Assembly: GCA_018895795.1 (NCBI GenBank)
Contig: JAHINZ010000109.1
Location: 1-5,926, forward strand
DNA: 5,926 nt
Direction of reading: 5' to 3'
From: Alphaproteobacteria bacterium
Lineage (GTDB): Bacteria > Pseudomonadota > Alphaproteobacteria > Caulobacterales > Caulobacteraceae
The notes below the pieces were generated by a model. The model saw only the letters and a list, made by a program, of their open reading frames with translations. It ran no database searches and was not told the origin of the DNA. This document shows, piece after piece, positions 1 to 5,553 of the stretch. Position numbers and translations under genes: made by a program. The first letter of the stretch is position 1. Each line of letters opens with the position of its first letter.

Positions 1-535
1 CGCCCTTGGGCGCGGCCTCGACGGCCGCCACGCGGGTTATGCCCACGACGGCGTGCTTGGAGGTGCAATAGCCGGCCATGCCCGGTGAGCCCATCAGGCC
101 CGCGACGCTGGAGGTGTTGATGATGCTGCCTGCGCCCTGGGCGTACATCACCGGCAGAACATGCTTCAGCCCCAGGAACACCCCGGCCACATTGACGCCC
201 AGCACCTTCATGAAGGCGTCCAGCGGATAGGATTCGATCGGCTGGACGACGCCTTCGATGCCGGCATTGTTGAAGAAGATATCGATCCGACCGCCTTCGG
301 CCTTGGCCTTCTCCACATAGGCCGCCACCGAAGCCTCGTCGGTGACGTCGGCCTCGGCCGTGATCAGCTTGGCGTCCCTGGGCAAGGCGGCCTTCAGTTT
401 GGACCAGTCGGTTCCAGGGATGTCGACGGCGACGATGGTCGCGCCGCGCTCGGCCATCAGCTTGGAGGTCGCCATGCCGATCGCCCCGGCCGCGCCGGTG
501 ATGACGGCGACCTTGCCTTCGAGAACTCGTGTCAT
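1..535 (-). CDS. Short-chain dehydrogenase/reductase (SDR), C-terminus cut off by the window edge
   Basis: Classical SDR: a cytoplasmic NAD(P)-dependent oxidoreductase acting on an alcohol or ketone; the substrate cannot be told. 178 complete codons are present of an expected 245-260. Visible in order: cofactor glycine motif TGAAGAIG (13-20), Asp38 after beta-2 (VAVD), which favours NAD(H) over NADP(H), the ADV turn with Asp63, NNAG (89-92), Asn115, catalytic Ser143 (NTSSVAG), Tyr156 and Lys160 (YCTSK). The full Asn-Ser-Tyr-Lys tetrad is therefore intact. The substrate-binding C-terminal part lies outside the window. In-frame ATGs occur at 544, 541 and 535; the last is chosen because AAGGA (544-548) sits 8 bases upstream of it and the protein then starts MTRVLEGKVAVITG, as SDRs usually do. 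A palindrome lies about 50 bases upstream. The family is certain, the specific function unknown. Confidence 0.95.
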   Translation of the reverse strand, partial: MTRVLEGKVAVITGAAGAIGMATSKLMAERGATIVAVDIPGTDWSKLKAALPRDAKLITAEADVTDEASVAAYVEKAKAEGGRIDIFFNNAGIEGVVQPIESYPLDAFMKVLGVNVAGVFLGLKHVLPVMYAQGAGSIINTSSVAGLMGSPGMAGYCTSKHAVVGITRVAAVEAAPKG

Positions 536-583
536 GGACATCATCCTTACGACAGCGCTCGCTGCGCCTGGAGATTAAACCAT

Positions 584-601
584 AACGAAAGCTGTTTCGT
601 T
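584..601. promoter_or_regulatory. Palindromic operator candidate upstream of the SDR gene
   Basis: A perfect 7-base inverted repeat, AACGAAA and TTTCGTT, around a 4-base centre gives an 18-base dyad 49 bases upstream of the SDR start. It lies in a locally AT-richer patch of an otherwise very GC-rich gap. On the minus strand a TTGACC hexamer (614-619) lies just upstream, so the dyad sits where a -10 region or a repressor site would be, although I find no good -10 hexamer. Size and position suit a dimeric repressor such as a TetR- or MarR-type regulator. A transcript hairpin is the alternative. No regulator gene is present in the window. Confidence 0.45.
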
Positions 602-807
602 GCGGAACATGGGTCAATCGACCGACAAAAGAGGCCCAGCCAGGCCGTCGCGCGGTCGCGGCTTTCTGGCGTATCGACCCAGACCTCGGACAAGGATCGA
701 CCACCCCGACGTCGAAGCCCGGCCGGACCAGGCCGCGCGTCGAGCGCGCGCCCTCCGGCCGCTCGGGATGACACTGGGCCCCCGAGCTCCGCCGGGGAGC
801 GCGGCGA
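602..807. other. Non-coding GC-rich gap between the flavoprotein and SDR genes
   Basis: I see no credible gene here; the open frames that cross it have low-complexity Arg/Pro/Ala composition, as random GC-rich sequence does. It holds several short inverted repeats: 780-797 (CCCCG/CGGGG, 8-base loop), only 10 bases after the flavoprotein stop; 734-750 (CGCGCG, TCGAG, CGCGCG); 633-646 (GGCC/GGCC), followed on the minus strand by TCTTTT; and 612-623 (GGTC AATC GACC). None is a textbook terminator, but the first and third could jointly end the flavoprotein transcript. Confidence 0.5.
627..646 (-). terminator. Weak terminator candidate after the flavoprotein operon
   Basis: Read on the minus strand, a short GGCC-TGGCTG-GGCC hairpin is followed directly by TCTTTT. 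The stem has only four pairs, possibly stabilised by flanking CGAC/GTCG pairing, and it lies about 160 bases past the flavoprotein stop. It is the only stem plus T-run between that gene and the SDR gene, so it is listed as a possibility only. Confidence 0.22.
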
Positions 808-2022
808 TTAGGCGAATCGCGCCAGCACCTGCCGGGCCGCGGCCGCGCCGGTGGCGAAACAGGCCTGCAGCAGATAGCCGCCGGTCGGCGCCTCCCAATC
901 CAGCATCTCGCCGGCCACGAACACGCCGGGGGCGGCTTGCAGTTCCAGGCCGTCCAGCGAGTCCAGCGTCAGGCCGCCGGCCGACGAGATCGCCCGGTCC
1001 AGCGGCTGAACGCCGGTCAGGGCGATCGGCGCCGCCTTGATCGCCTCGGCCAGGGCCAACGGGTCGACCGGCAGCTCCAGGCCATGGGCCTCGCGCAGCA
1101 GATGGACCTCGACCGGCGAAAGGTGCGCGGCTTTGCGCAGCCAATTGGCCAGCGACTGGCCGTTTCGGGGCTTGGATAGCCGCGCCGCCAGGACCTCGCG
1201 GGAAAGATCCGGCCGCAGGTCGATCTCGACCACCGCCCTGCCCGTCGCCGCAATCGCCGCGCGCGGCGCGGCGCCCAGGGCGTAGATCGCTCCGCCTTCC
1301 AGACCATAGCCGGCGATCATCGCGTCGCCCCGCGCGGCGACCTCGCCCAGCCGCAGAGCGATATTCTTGAGGGGCTCGCCGGCGAAGCGGTCCTTGAAGA
1401 CACCGCTCCAGGCGACGTCGAAACCGCTGTTGGCGGCGGCGAACGGCGCGACCGTCGCGCCGCGGGCCCGCAACAGCGGCGCCCAGGCGCCGTCCGAGCC
1501 GAGCTTGGCCCAGCTGGCGCCGCCCAGGGCCAGGATGGTCGCACGCGGCCGCACGGTCTCGGGGCCCTGCGGCGTGTGGAACAGCAGCGCGCCGTCCGCG
1601 TCCCAGCCCCGCCACTCGGCCCGCGTGCGCAAGGCCACGCCCCGCCCCTCCAGACGCGCCAGCCAGGCCCGCAGCAGCGGCGAGGCCTTCAGCGCCGTGG
1701 GAAACACCCGGCCGCTGGAGCCGACGAAGGTCGCCTGGCCCAGACCCTGCGCCCAGGCGATCAGGTCGGATGGGGTGAAGGCCTCCAGCATCGGCCGCAG
1801 GGCGGCGTTCGCCGCGCCATAGCGCCCGGCGAACCGGTCGAAGTCTTCCGAATGCGTGAGGTTCAGGCCGCCCCGCCCGGCCATCAGGAACTTGCGCCCG
1901 AAGGTCGGCATCTTCTCGAACACCGTCACCGAGCGCCCGGCGGCGCTGAGCCCCTCTGCCGCCATCAGCCCGGCCGGCCCGCCGCCGATCACGGCGACGT
2001 CGAGGCGCGCGGTGTCGATCAC
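808..2022 (-). CDS. HI0933/BaiN-like FAD-dependent oxidoreductase (TIGR03862-type flavoprotein)
   Basis: A 404-residue flavoprotein, normal in length for the HI0933-like / TIGR03862 group, whose physiological substrate is mostly unknown; presumably cytosolic. Visible: N-terminal Rossmann FAD motif GGGPAG (13-18) with Glu36 at the end of beta-2 for the ribose; the family signature GRKFLMAGRGGLNLTHSE (42-59), a variant of the usual GRK-TG-GRCN-TN; and a C-terminal FAD-closing motif AGEMLDWEAPTGGYLLQA (370-387). No transmembrane segment is seen. The start chosen is GTG at 2022, 11 residues before the FAD motif; it overlaps the toxin stop as GTGA. An in-frame ATG at 2109 would add 29 residues with no family look, all inside the toxin gene. 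No Shine-Dalgarno is visible before the GTG, which suggests translational coupling to the toxin gene. Confidence 0.93.
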   Translation of the reverse strand: MIDTARLDVAVIGGGPAGLMAAEGLSAAGRSVTVFEKMPTFGRKFLMAGRGGLNLTHSEDFDRFAGRYGAANAALRPMLEAFTPSDLIAWAQGLGQATFVGSSGRVFPTALKASPLLRAWLARLEGRGVALRTRAEWRGWDADGALLFHTPQGPETVRPRATILALGGASWAKLGSDGAWAPLLRARGATVAPFAAANSGFDVAWSGVFKDRFAGEPLKNIALRLGEVAARGDAMIAGYGLEGGAIYALGAAPRAAIAATGRAVVEIDLRPDLSREVLAARLSKPRNGQSLANWLRKAAHLSPVEVHLLREAHGLELPVDPLALAEAIKAAPIALTGVQPLDRAISSAGGLTLDSLDGLELQAAPGVFVAGEMLDWEAPTGGYLLQACFATGAAAARQVLARFA

Positions 2023-2414
2023 GCCGGCGCGATATCGGTCAGCGAGAAGTCGTCGCCCTTGAACAGCAGCGGCACGCCGTGGGTCCGCGCGCAGGCATAG
2101 GCGAAACAATCACCCATGTTCAGTCTGGCGGGGTGAACGCTCTTGCCGAAGCGGGTGTGGGCGTCGAGCGCCTCGGCCTGTTCGATCTCTCCGATCGCAA
2201 CGGTCCGGGCGCCGATCCGCGCCATGTAGCCCAAGGTCAATTGTCGGGCCTCGCCAGGTTCTATCTGGATGATCCTGGCCACCGCTCGCACCGTTTCCCA
2301 GACGACGATCGGCGAGATCAGCACAAGGGCGGCCTCGATCAGACGGCCTTCGAAGGCCAAGGCTTCAGGTTCGTCAGCCAGAATGGCCACCCACGCTGAG
2401 GCGTCGACGAACAT
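2019..2414 (-). CDS. vapC: PIN-domain ribonuclease toxin, VapC-type
   Basis: A 131-residue PIN-domain protein, the usual VapC size. These toxins are Mg2+-dependent endoribonucleases that cut RNA (tRNA or rRNA in studied cases) and are held inactive by the cognate antitoxin. The acidic active site is in place: Asp4 (MFVDASAWV), Glu40 (VVWETVRA), Asp102 (NMGDCFAYACA) and Asp121/122 (LFKGDDF). NMGDCFAYACA and the final GVPLLFKGDDF are characteristic of VapC. The start is ATG at 2414, sharing its A with the antitoxin stop (TGATG); a TTG one codon upstream is possible but less likely. The stop overlaps the flavoprotein GTG. The target RNA cannot be deduced. Nothing points to inactivation. Confidence 0.92.
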   Translation of the reverse strand: MFVDASAWVAILADEPEALAFEGRLIEAALVLISPIVVWETVRAVARIIQIEPGEARQLTLGYMARIGARTVAIGEIEQAEALDAHTRFGKSVHPARLNMGDCFAYACARTHGVPLLFKGDDFSLTDIAPA

Positions 2415-2653
2415 CAATCGCCCGACAGCGCATCGAAAAACGCCTTGTCGGCCTTCTCGCCCGTGCGCGGATAGCTGTTCAACTGATCGCGAATGGCCTT
2501 TAGGGCCGCGCGCTTGTCGGAGAACGCCTGCGCGTCGGCCTGGCGCGCCCGCGTCACGGCCAGCTTGATGGCGTCGGTGATGCCGACGCGCTTCTCCTCG
2601 GCATAGGACCGCAGCATGGCGTCGGCTTCGGGATCGCGAACGTGGAAGGCCAT
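2414..2653 (-). CDS. vapB: VapB-type antitoxin (Rv0623-like / PSK transcription-factor family)
   Basis: A 79-residue protein that should neutralise the PIN toxin encoded immediately downstream and, with it, repress the shared promoter. The N-terminus MAFHVRDPEADAMLRSYAE followed by GITDAIKLAV (24-33) matches the Rv0623-like (PF07704) pattern: a short N-terminal beta strand and two helices used as a dimeric DNA-binding fold. The charged tail, with DKAFFDALSGD at 69-79, is the expected toxin-binding segment. The ATG at 2653 is supported by GGAG within GGAGAG (2658-2663), about 6 bases upstream. The stop TGA overlaps the toxin ATG. A good promoter and two operator-like repeats lie just upstream. 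Recognition is by pattern, not alignment. Confidence 0.9.
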   Translation of the reverse strand: MAFHVRDPEADAMLRSYAEEKRVGITDAIKLAVTRARQADAQAFSDKRAALKAIRDQLNSYPRTGEKADKAFFDALSGD

Positions 2654-2662
2654 CGAACTCTC

Positions 2663-2694
2663 CGTCTAGCTGAAATATAACACCGGCTAGCCGA
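2663..2694. promoter_or_regulatory. Two operator-like repeats flanking the vapB -10 box
   Basis: CGTCTAGCTGA (2663-2673) and CGGCTAGCCGA (2684-2694) agree at 9 of 11 bases and begin 21 bases apart, two helical turns, so both face the same side of the DNA. The second contains the perfect 10-base palindrome CGGCTAGCCG (2684-2693) inside the promoter spacer; the first covers the predicted transcription start. This is the arrangement expected for cooperative binding by a VapBC complex that represses its own promoter. Binding itself is inferred. Confidence 0.55.
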
Positions 2695-2702
2695 CCTCAC
2701 AA
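2674..2702 (-). promoter_or_regulatory. Promoter of the vapB-vapC-flavoprotein operon
   Basis: On the minus strand, TTGTGA (2697-2702; 4 of 6 to TTGACA) and TATATT (2674-2679; 5 of 6 to TATAAT) are separated by exactly 17 bases. Transcription would begin near 2667, giving a leader of roughly 14 bases that still contains the GGAG ribosome site. It lies between the rplA terminator and vapB, so the operon need not depend on ribosomal-protein transcription. Confidence 0.7.
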
Positions 2703-2720
2703 TGCGAGGCCCAAACGCAA

Positions 2721-2750
2721 AACGGGCGCTGGATTTCTCCAGCGCCCGTT
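2721..2750 (-). terminator. Rho-independent terminator of the rplK-rplA operon
   Basis: A perfect 13-base-pair stem (2721-2733 with 2738-2750) encloses a 4-base loop that reads GAAA on the minus strand, a stable GNRA tetraloop. The minus strand then continues TTTTGCGTTT as a T-rich tail. It starts 21 bases after the rplA stop and separates ribosomal-protein transcription from the toxin-antitoxin promoter. Confidence 0.92.
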
Positions 2751-2771
2751 CCGGTAGAAAGCTCGAAAGGC

Positions 2772-3458
2772 TTAGGCGATCGACGCGGCGTCGACCTTGA
2801 AGCCCGGGCCCATCGTCGAGGACAGGCCGATACGCTTCACATAGATGCCCTTGGCGCCCGAGGGCTTGGACTTGTTCAGCGCGTCGATCATCGCCTTGAC
2901 GTTCAGCAGCAGGGCTTCGTCGGTGAACGAGACCTTGCCGATGCCGGCGTGGACGATGCCCGCCTTCTCGACGCGGAACTCGACGGCGCCGCCCTTGGCG
3001 TCCTTCACGGCTTGACCGACGTTCGGGGTCACGGTGCCGACCTTCGGGTTAGGCATCAGGCCGCGCGGGCCCAGCACCTTACCCAGACGACCCACCAGGG
3101 CCATCATGTCCGGCGTCGCGATGACGCGGTCGAAGTCCATGAACCCGCCCTGGATCTTTTCCAGCAGGTCTTCGGCGCCGACGTGCTCGGCGCCCGCCGC
3201 GAGGGCTTCGGCCGCCTTGGCGTCCTTAGCGAAGACGGCGACGCGGACGTCGCGGCCGGTGCCCGACGGCAGGTTCACAACGCCGCGGACCTGTTGGTCG
3301 GCGTGGCGCGGATCGACGCCGAGATTGACGCAGATCTCGATCGACTCGTCGAACTTGGCCTTGGCGTTGGCCTTGACCAGGGCGATGGCGTCGGCGACGG
3401 CATGGACGGCGTCACGTTCGCCGGTCCAGGCTTGGATGCGCTTGGCTTGCTTAGGCAT
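2772..3458 (-). CDS. rplA: 50S ribosomal protein L1
   Basis: L1 binds 23S rRNA helices 76-78 to form the mobile L1 stalk that guides deacylated tRNA out of the E site; in E. coli it also represses its own L11-L1 message. The 228 residues are full length for the family. The L1 signature is clear: IATPDMMALVGRLGKVLGPRG (113-133) followed by LMPNPKVGTVT (134-144). The N-terminal stretch with DESIEICVNLGVDPRHADQQ (37-56), VNLPSGTGR and the C-terminal GIYVKRIGLSSTMGPGFKVD (204-223) are also typical. ATG at 3458 is preceded by GGAGG (3468-3472), 9 bases away and inside the end of rplK; the rplK stop is only 4 bases upstream, so the two are co-transcribed and probably translationally coupled. Confidence 0.98.
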   Translation of the reverse strand: MPKQAKRIQAWTGERDAVHAVADAIALVKANAKAKFDESIEICVNLGVDPRHADQQVRGVVNLPSGTGRDVRVAVFAKDAKAAEALAAGAEHVGAEDLLEKIQGGFMDFDRVIATPDMMALVGRLGKVLGPRGLMPNPKVGTVTPNVGQAVKDAKGGAVEFRVEKAGIVHAGIGKVSFTDEALLLNVKAMIDALNKSKPSGAKGIYVKRIGLSSTMGPGFKVDAASIA

Positions 3459-3462
3459 GATC

Positions 3463-3894
3463 CTAGGCCTCCACGATCAGCAGGCCCATGGCCTTGGCGG
3501 AGCCTTCGATGATCTTGGCCGCGGCCTCGATGTCGTTGGCGTTCAGGTCCTTCATCTTCTTTTCGGCGATCTCGCGCAGCTGGGTGCGGGTCACTTCGCC
3601 GACGGTCTCGCGACCGGTCAGCTTGGCACCGGACTTCAGGCCGGTGATCTGCTTCAGATAGTGCGTCGCCGGGGGCGTCTTGGTGATGAAGGTGAACGAC
3701 TTGTCTTGGAACACGGTGATCACGGTCGGCAGGGGGGTGCCCTTTTCGACGTTCTCGGTGCGCGCGTTGAACTCCTTACAGAAGCCCATGATGTTGACGC
3801 CGCGCTGGCCCAGTGCGGGGCCGATAGGCGGTGAAGGCGTGGCGGAGCCGGCCTTCACCTGGAGCTTGATATAGCCCAGGATCTTTTTAGCCAT
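3463..3894 (-). CDS. rplK: 50S ribosomal protein L11
   Basis: L11 binds the GTPase-associated region of 23S rRNA (helices 43-44), contacts elongation factors, and in many bacteria is needed for RelA activation and thiopeptide sensitivity. The 143 residues are full length. Visible: N-terminal domain with KLQVKAGSATPSPPIGPALG (10-29) and QRGVNIMGFCKEFN (30-43), holding the proline-rich thiopeptide-site loop; linker KTPPATHYLK (72-81); and C-terminal RNA-binding domain with EIAEKKMKDLNANDIEAAAK (108-127) then IIEGSAKAMGL (128-138). The start ATG at 3894 is preceded by AGAGG, 5 bases upstream. It is the first gene of the rplK-rplA operon, behind a leader of about 145 bases. No secE or nusG lies next to it, unlike in many bacteria. 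Confidence 0.98.
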   Translation of the reverse strand: MAKKILGYIKLQVKAGSATPSPPIGPALGQRGVNIMGFCKEFNARTENVEKGTPLPTVITVFQDKSFTFITKTPPATHYLKQITGLKSGAKLTGRETVGEVTRTQLREIAEKKMKDLNANDIEAAAKIIEGSAKAMGLLIVEA

Positions 3895-4046
3895 TGTATC
3901 CTCTCGTGAGGGCGGTGAGCCCTCGCTGGTGAGCCGTGGTGCGGGCTTGGCGGCCCTTCCACGGATTTGGTCCCGTCATAACGACGAGCACGCCCCGGGA
4001 CGGAGTCCTGGAGCGAGGCGTGGCGTTTAACAGGCGGGGACGTGGG
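3895..4046 (-). promoter_or_regulatory. Structured 5' leader of the rplK-rplA message, possible L1 autoregulation site
   Basis: Two stem-loops are visible on the minus strand. The first (3934-3964) has outer pairs CCGTGG/CCACGG, an asymmetric AA/GCA internal loop, and inner pairs GGGC/GCCC with a 6-base loop. The second (3908-3924) is GAGGGC-TCACC-GCCCTC and ends just before the ribosome site of rplK. An 8-base direct repeat, GGCTCACC, recurs at a 14-base period (3914-3921, 3928-3935), and the two copies lie in different stem-loops. In E. coli, L1 binds the L11 leader near its start to repress translation; a stem with an asymmetric internal loop would fit, but I cannot match an L1 consensus here. 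The role is inferred. Confidence 0.4.
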
Positions 4047-4074
4047 AGTCTAGCGCGGGGGCTGGGCTGGGCAA
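4047..4074 (-). promoter_or_regulatory. Probable rplK-rplA promoter
   Basis: On the minus strand, TTGCCC (4069-4074) and TAGACT (4047-4052) are separated by 16 bases. The extended -10, GCTAGACT (4047-4054), agrees at 6 of 8 positions with the GCTANAWC form described for Caulobacter sigma-73 promoters, and TTG matches the -35 core. Transcription would start near 4040. I see no clear terminator between the metallopeptidase gene and this promoter, so some read-through is possible. Confidence 0.55.
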
Positions 4075-4169
4075 ACCGTCAGCGGGCGTGTTGGAGGTCT
4101 GCTCCGGGTGGGGTGCGGTCATCAGATTTGCCTCCGGACCAGGGCGCATGCTCTCGGATGCAGCCGCGC

Positions 4170-5510
4170 TTAGGGCGCCGCCTGCGCAGAAAGTGCCTCA
4201 ATGCAAGCCTTCGGCGCGCCGTCGACACAATGCCGGGTCCAGTCGCCCCACTCCGCTTCGCCGACTCCGGCCGCCTTGGCGAGCCGCGTGAAGTCGCTCC
4301 AGGCCGTCGGCGGCGAGGCTAGCATTCCCCGCATGAAAAGCCGCATCCGTGCGTCGCCGATCGTCCTGTCCAGGCTTTCCAGCAGCAAGGGCCCATAGAC
4401 GTAGCGGTAGTTGGCCCCGATCCGTTCCTCTCGTTCGATAGTGTTCAGCGGAAGGACGTCCCAGCTTATCTCACCGACCTTGCTGGCGACACGGGCTCGC
4501 ATCGCGGCCTGCCCCTTGGTCGCGGCCAGAACCTTCCACGACATGAACTCGGCGGCGCTTTCGACCAGAAACCACCGATAGGGCCCGTTCCCGGCCAATG
4601 TCCCATTGAAGTAGTAGTGCGCCGCCTCATGGGCGAGATAAGCGGTGCGCCCCCGCCCTTCGTCATCGTTGCGGGGAAGCACTCGCCCCATAGCTTCGAG
4701 ATCGCCGTTGCCGAAGGCGATGGTCGGCCAGCTGGCAAAGCCCCATTGCCGCTTCGGGTTCAGGCCCTTGTCTACGGAATCGAAGCGCAAGATGGTCGGC
4801 ATGCCGCCGTAAGGGCGATCCAGATACTCAGCATAGAACCCACGCACCGCCTGGTAGGCGCTCGTCCACCCCGCCCGCGCGTCGGGCGACAGCTTCGCGT
4901 TGACGAAGGTCACGTCCGATCCGACGTCCATCGGCCCCGTTCCAACAAACAGCAACGGCCGCTGTGGGGTGCTGCTTTCGAACGTTCCCTCGCGCCCCCG
5001 GACAGGCGGCGCCCCGCTCACATAAAGCAACCTGCACGTGTCGCACGCGACGTGCAGTTTATAAGTCGTGCTCTGAAGCCGACTCTTTGTCCGAGCGTCG
5101 TAGGGCGTCGGTAGCCAGACTGCCTGCTCGGCCGCCCGCAAGCTTTTGCCGTCGGCCGCGATCAGTCCCTTGAAATCCTCGACGGCATCATGGGCCGGGA
5201 ACATCGGGGCGGCGCCGACATATTCAAAGCAGACCGGGCCGGACGGCGGCGGGGTGAAGTCGTAGACGAGGCCCTCGCCGTCCACAGCTCCGCCATACCA
5301 ACCGTCGAAGTCTAGGATTTTTCCAGCCTGGTCCTTCACACGAGCCAGGTTGAGACCGCGATGCAGGGTTATGGAATGCCCAGCGCCCGTAGGCCAGTTC
5401 TCGACGCAGACCGCGCCCTCCAGCCGCCCGGCCGGGAGGTCGATGCGGATCTCACCCGTCGTGTGCGGCGAGGACCCCGCCAAGGCCATGGCCGCCAACA
5501 TCCCGATCAT
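4170..5510 (-). CDS. M1-like gluzincin zinc metallopeptidase, probably exported
   Basis: A 446-residue protein with the thermolysin-like zinc signature HEAAH (294-298) and, exactly 18 residues later, Glu317 (VESAAEF): the HEXXH-18-E spacing of family M1. Y370 in NYRYVYGPLL (367-376) sits where M1 enzymes have their transition-state tyrosine. The exopeptidase motif GAMEN, expected 30-37 residues before HEXXH, is replaced by GFASWP (257-262), so ordinary aminopeptidase specificity is doubtful. Residues 20-165 look like the M1 N-terminal beta domain. The N-terminus MIGMLAAMALAGSSP resembles a short signal peptide, though without positive charge. Six cysteines (35, 94, 156, 159, 428, 436) are compatible with disulfides outside the cytoplasm. 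Start 5510 is chosen over an ATG at 5528 because GAGGA lies 4 bases upstream and the hydrophobic stretch then begins at the N-terminus. Substrate unknown. Confidence 0.85.
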   Translation of the reverse strand: MIGMLAAMALAGSSPHTTGEIRIDLPAGRLEGAVCVENWPTGAGHSITLHRGLNLARVKDQAGKILDFDGWYGGAVDGEGLVYDFTPPPSGPVCFEYVGAAPMFPAHDAVEDFKGLIAADGKSLRAAEQAVWLPTPYDARTKSRLQSTTYKLHVACDTCRLLYVSGAPPVRGREGTFESSTPQRPLLFVGTGPMDVGSDVTFVNAKLSPDARAGWTSAYQAVRGFYAEYLDRPYGGMPTILRFDSVDKGLNPKRQWGFASWPTIAFGNGDLEAMGRVLPRNDDEGRGRTAYLAHEAAHYYFNGTLAGNGPYRWFLVESAAEFMSWKVLAATKGQAAMRARVASKVGEISWDVLPLNTIEREERIGANYRYVYGPLLLESLDRTIGDARMRLFMRGMLASPPTAWSDFTRLAKAAGVGEAEWGDWTRHCVDGAPKACIEALSAQAAP

Positions 5511-5514
5511 AGAT

Positions 5515-5519
5515 TCCTC
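5515..5519 (-). promoter_or_regulatory. Ribosome binding site deciding the metallopeptidase start
   Basis: GAGGA on the minus strand lies 4 bases before the ATG at 5510. The alternative in-frame ATG at 5528 has no purine-rich site upstream and would put an acidic GFEES stretch before the hydrophobic signal segment. Confidence 0.6.
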
Positions 5520-5547
5520 GAATCCCATCGCCCAAATGACCGACGAA

Positions 5548-5553
5548 ATTGTA
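5548..5553 (-). promoter_or_regulatory. Possible -10 box for the metallopeptidase gene
   Basis: TACAAT on the minus strand (5 of 6 to TATAAT) lies 37 bases upstream of the chosen start, in the only AT-rich stretch of this flank (about 5540-5602). No convincing -35 hexamer is found at 16-18 bases, so this is tentative. If real, transcription starts near 5541, which also favours the 5510 start over 5528. Confidence 0.3.

Noticed and set aside
614..1615. 333-codon minus-strand open frame
   Set aside because: It lies mostly in another frame of the flavoprotein gene, is dominated by Arg/Gly/Ala and shows no family motif; it is a shadow of GC-rich coding sequence.
2023..2109. N-terminal extension of the flavoprotein to an ATG at 2109
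   Set aside because: The extra 29 residues lie wholly inside the toxin gene and look random, and the FAD motif should be within about 15 residues of the start, which GTG at 2022 gives.
3034..3834. 266-codon plus-strand open frame opposite rplA and rplK
   Set aside because: It is antisense to two unmistakable ribosomal protein genes and has the composition of a shadow frame.
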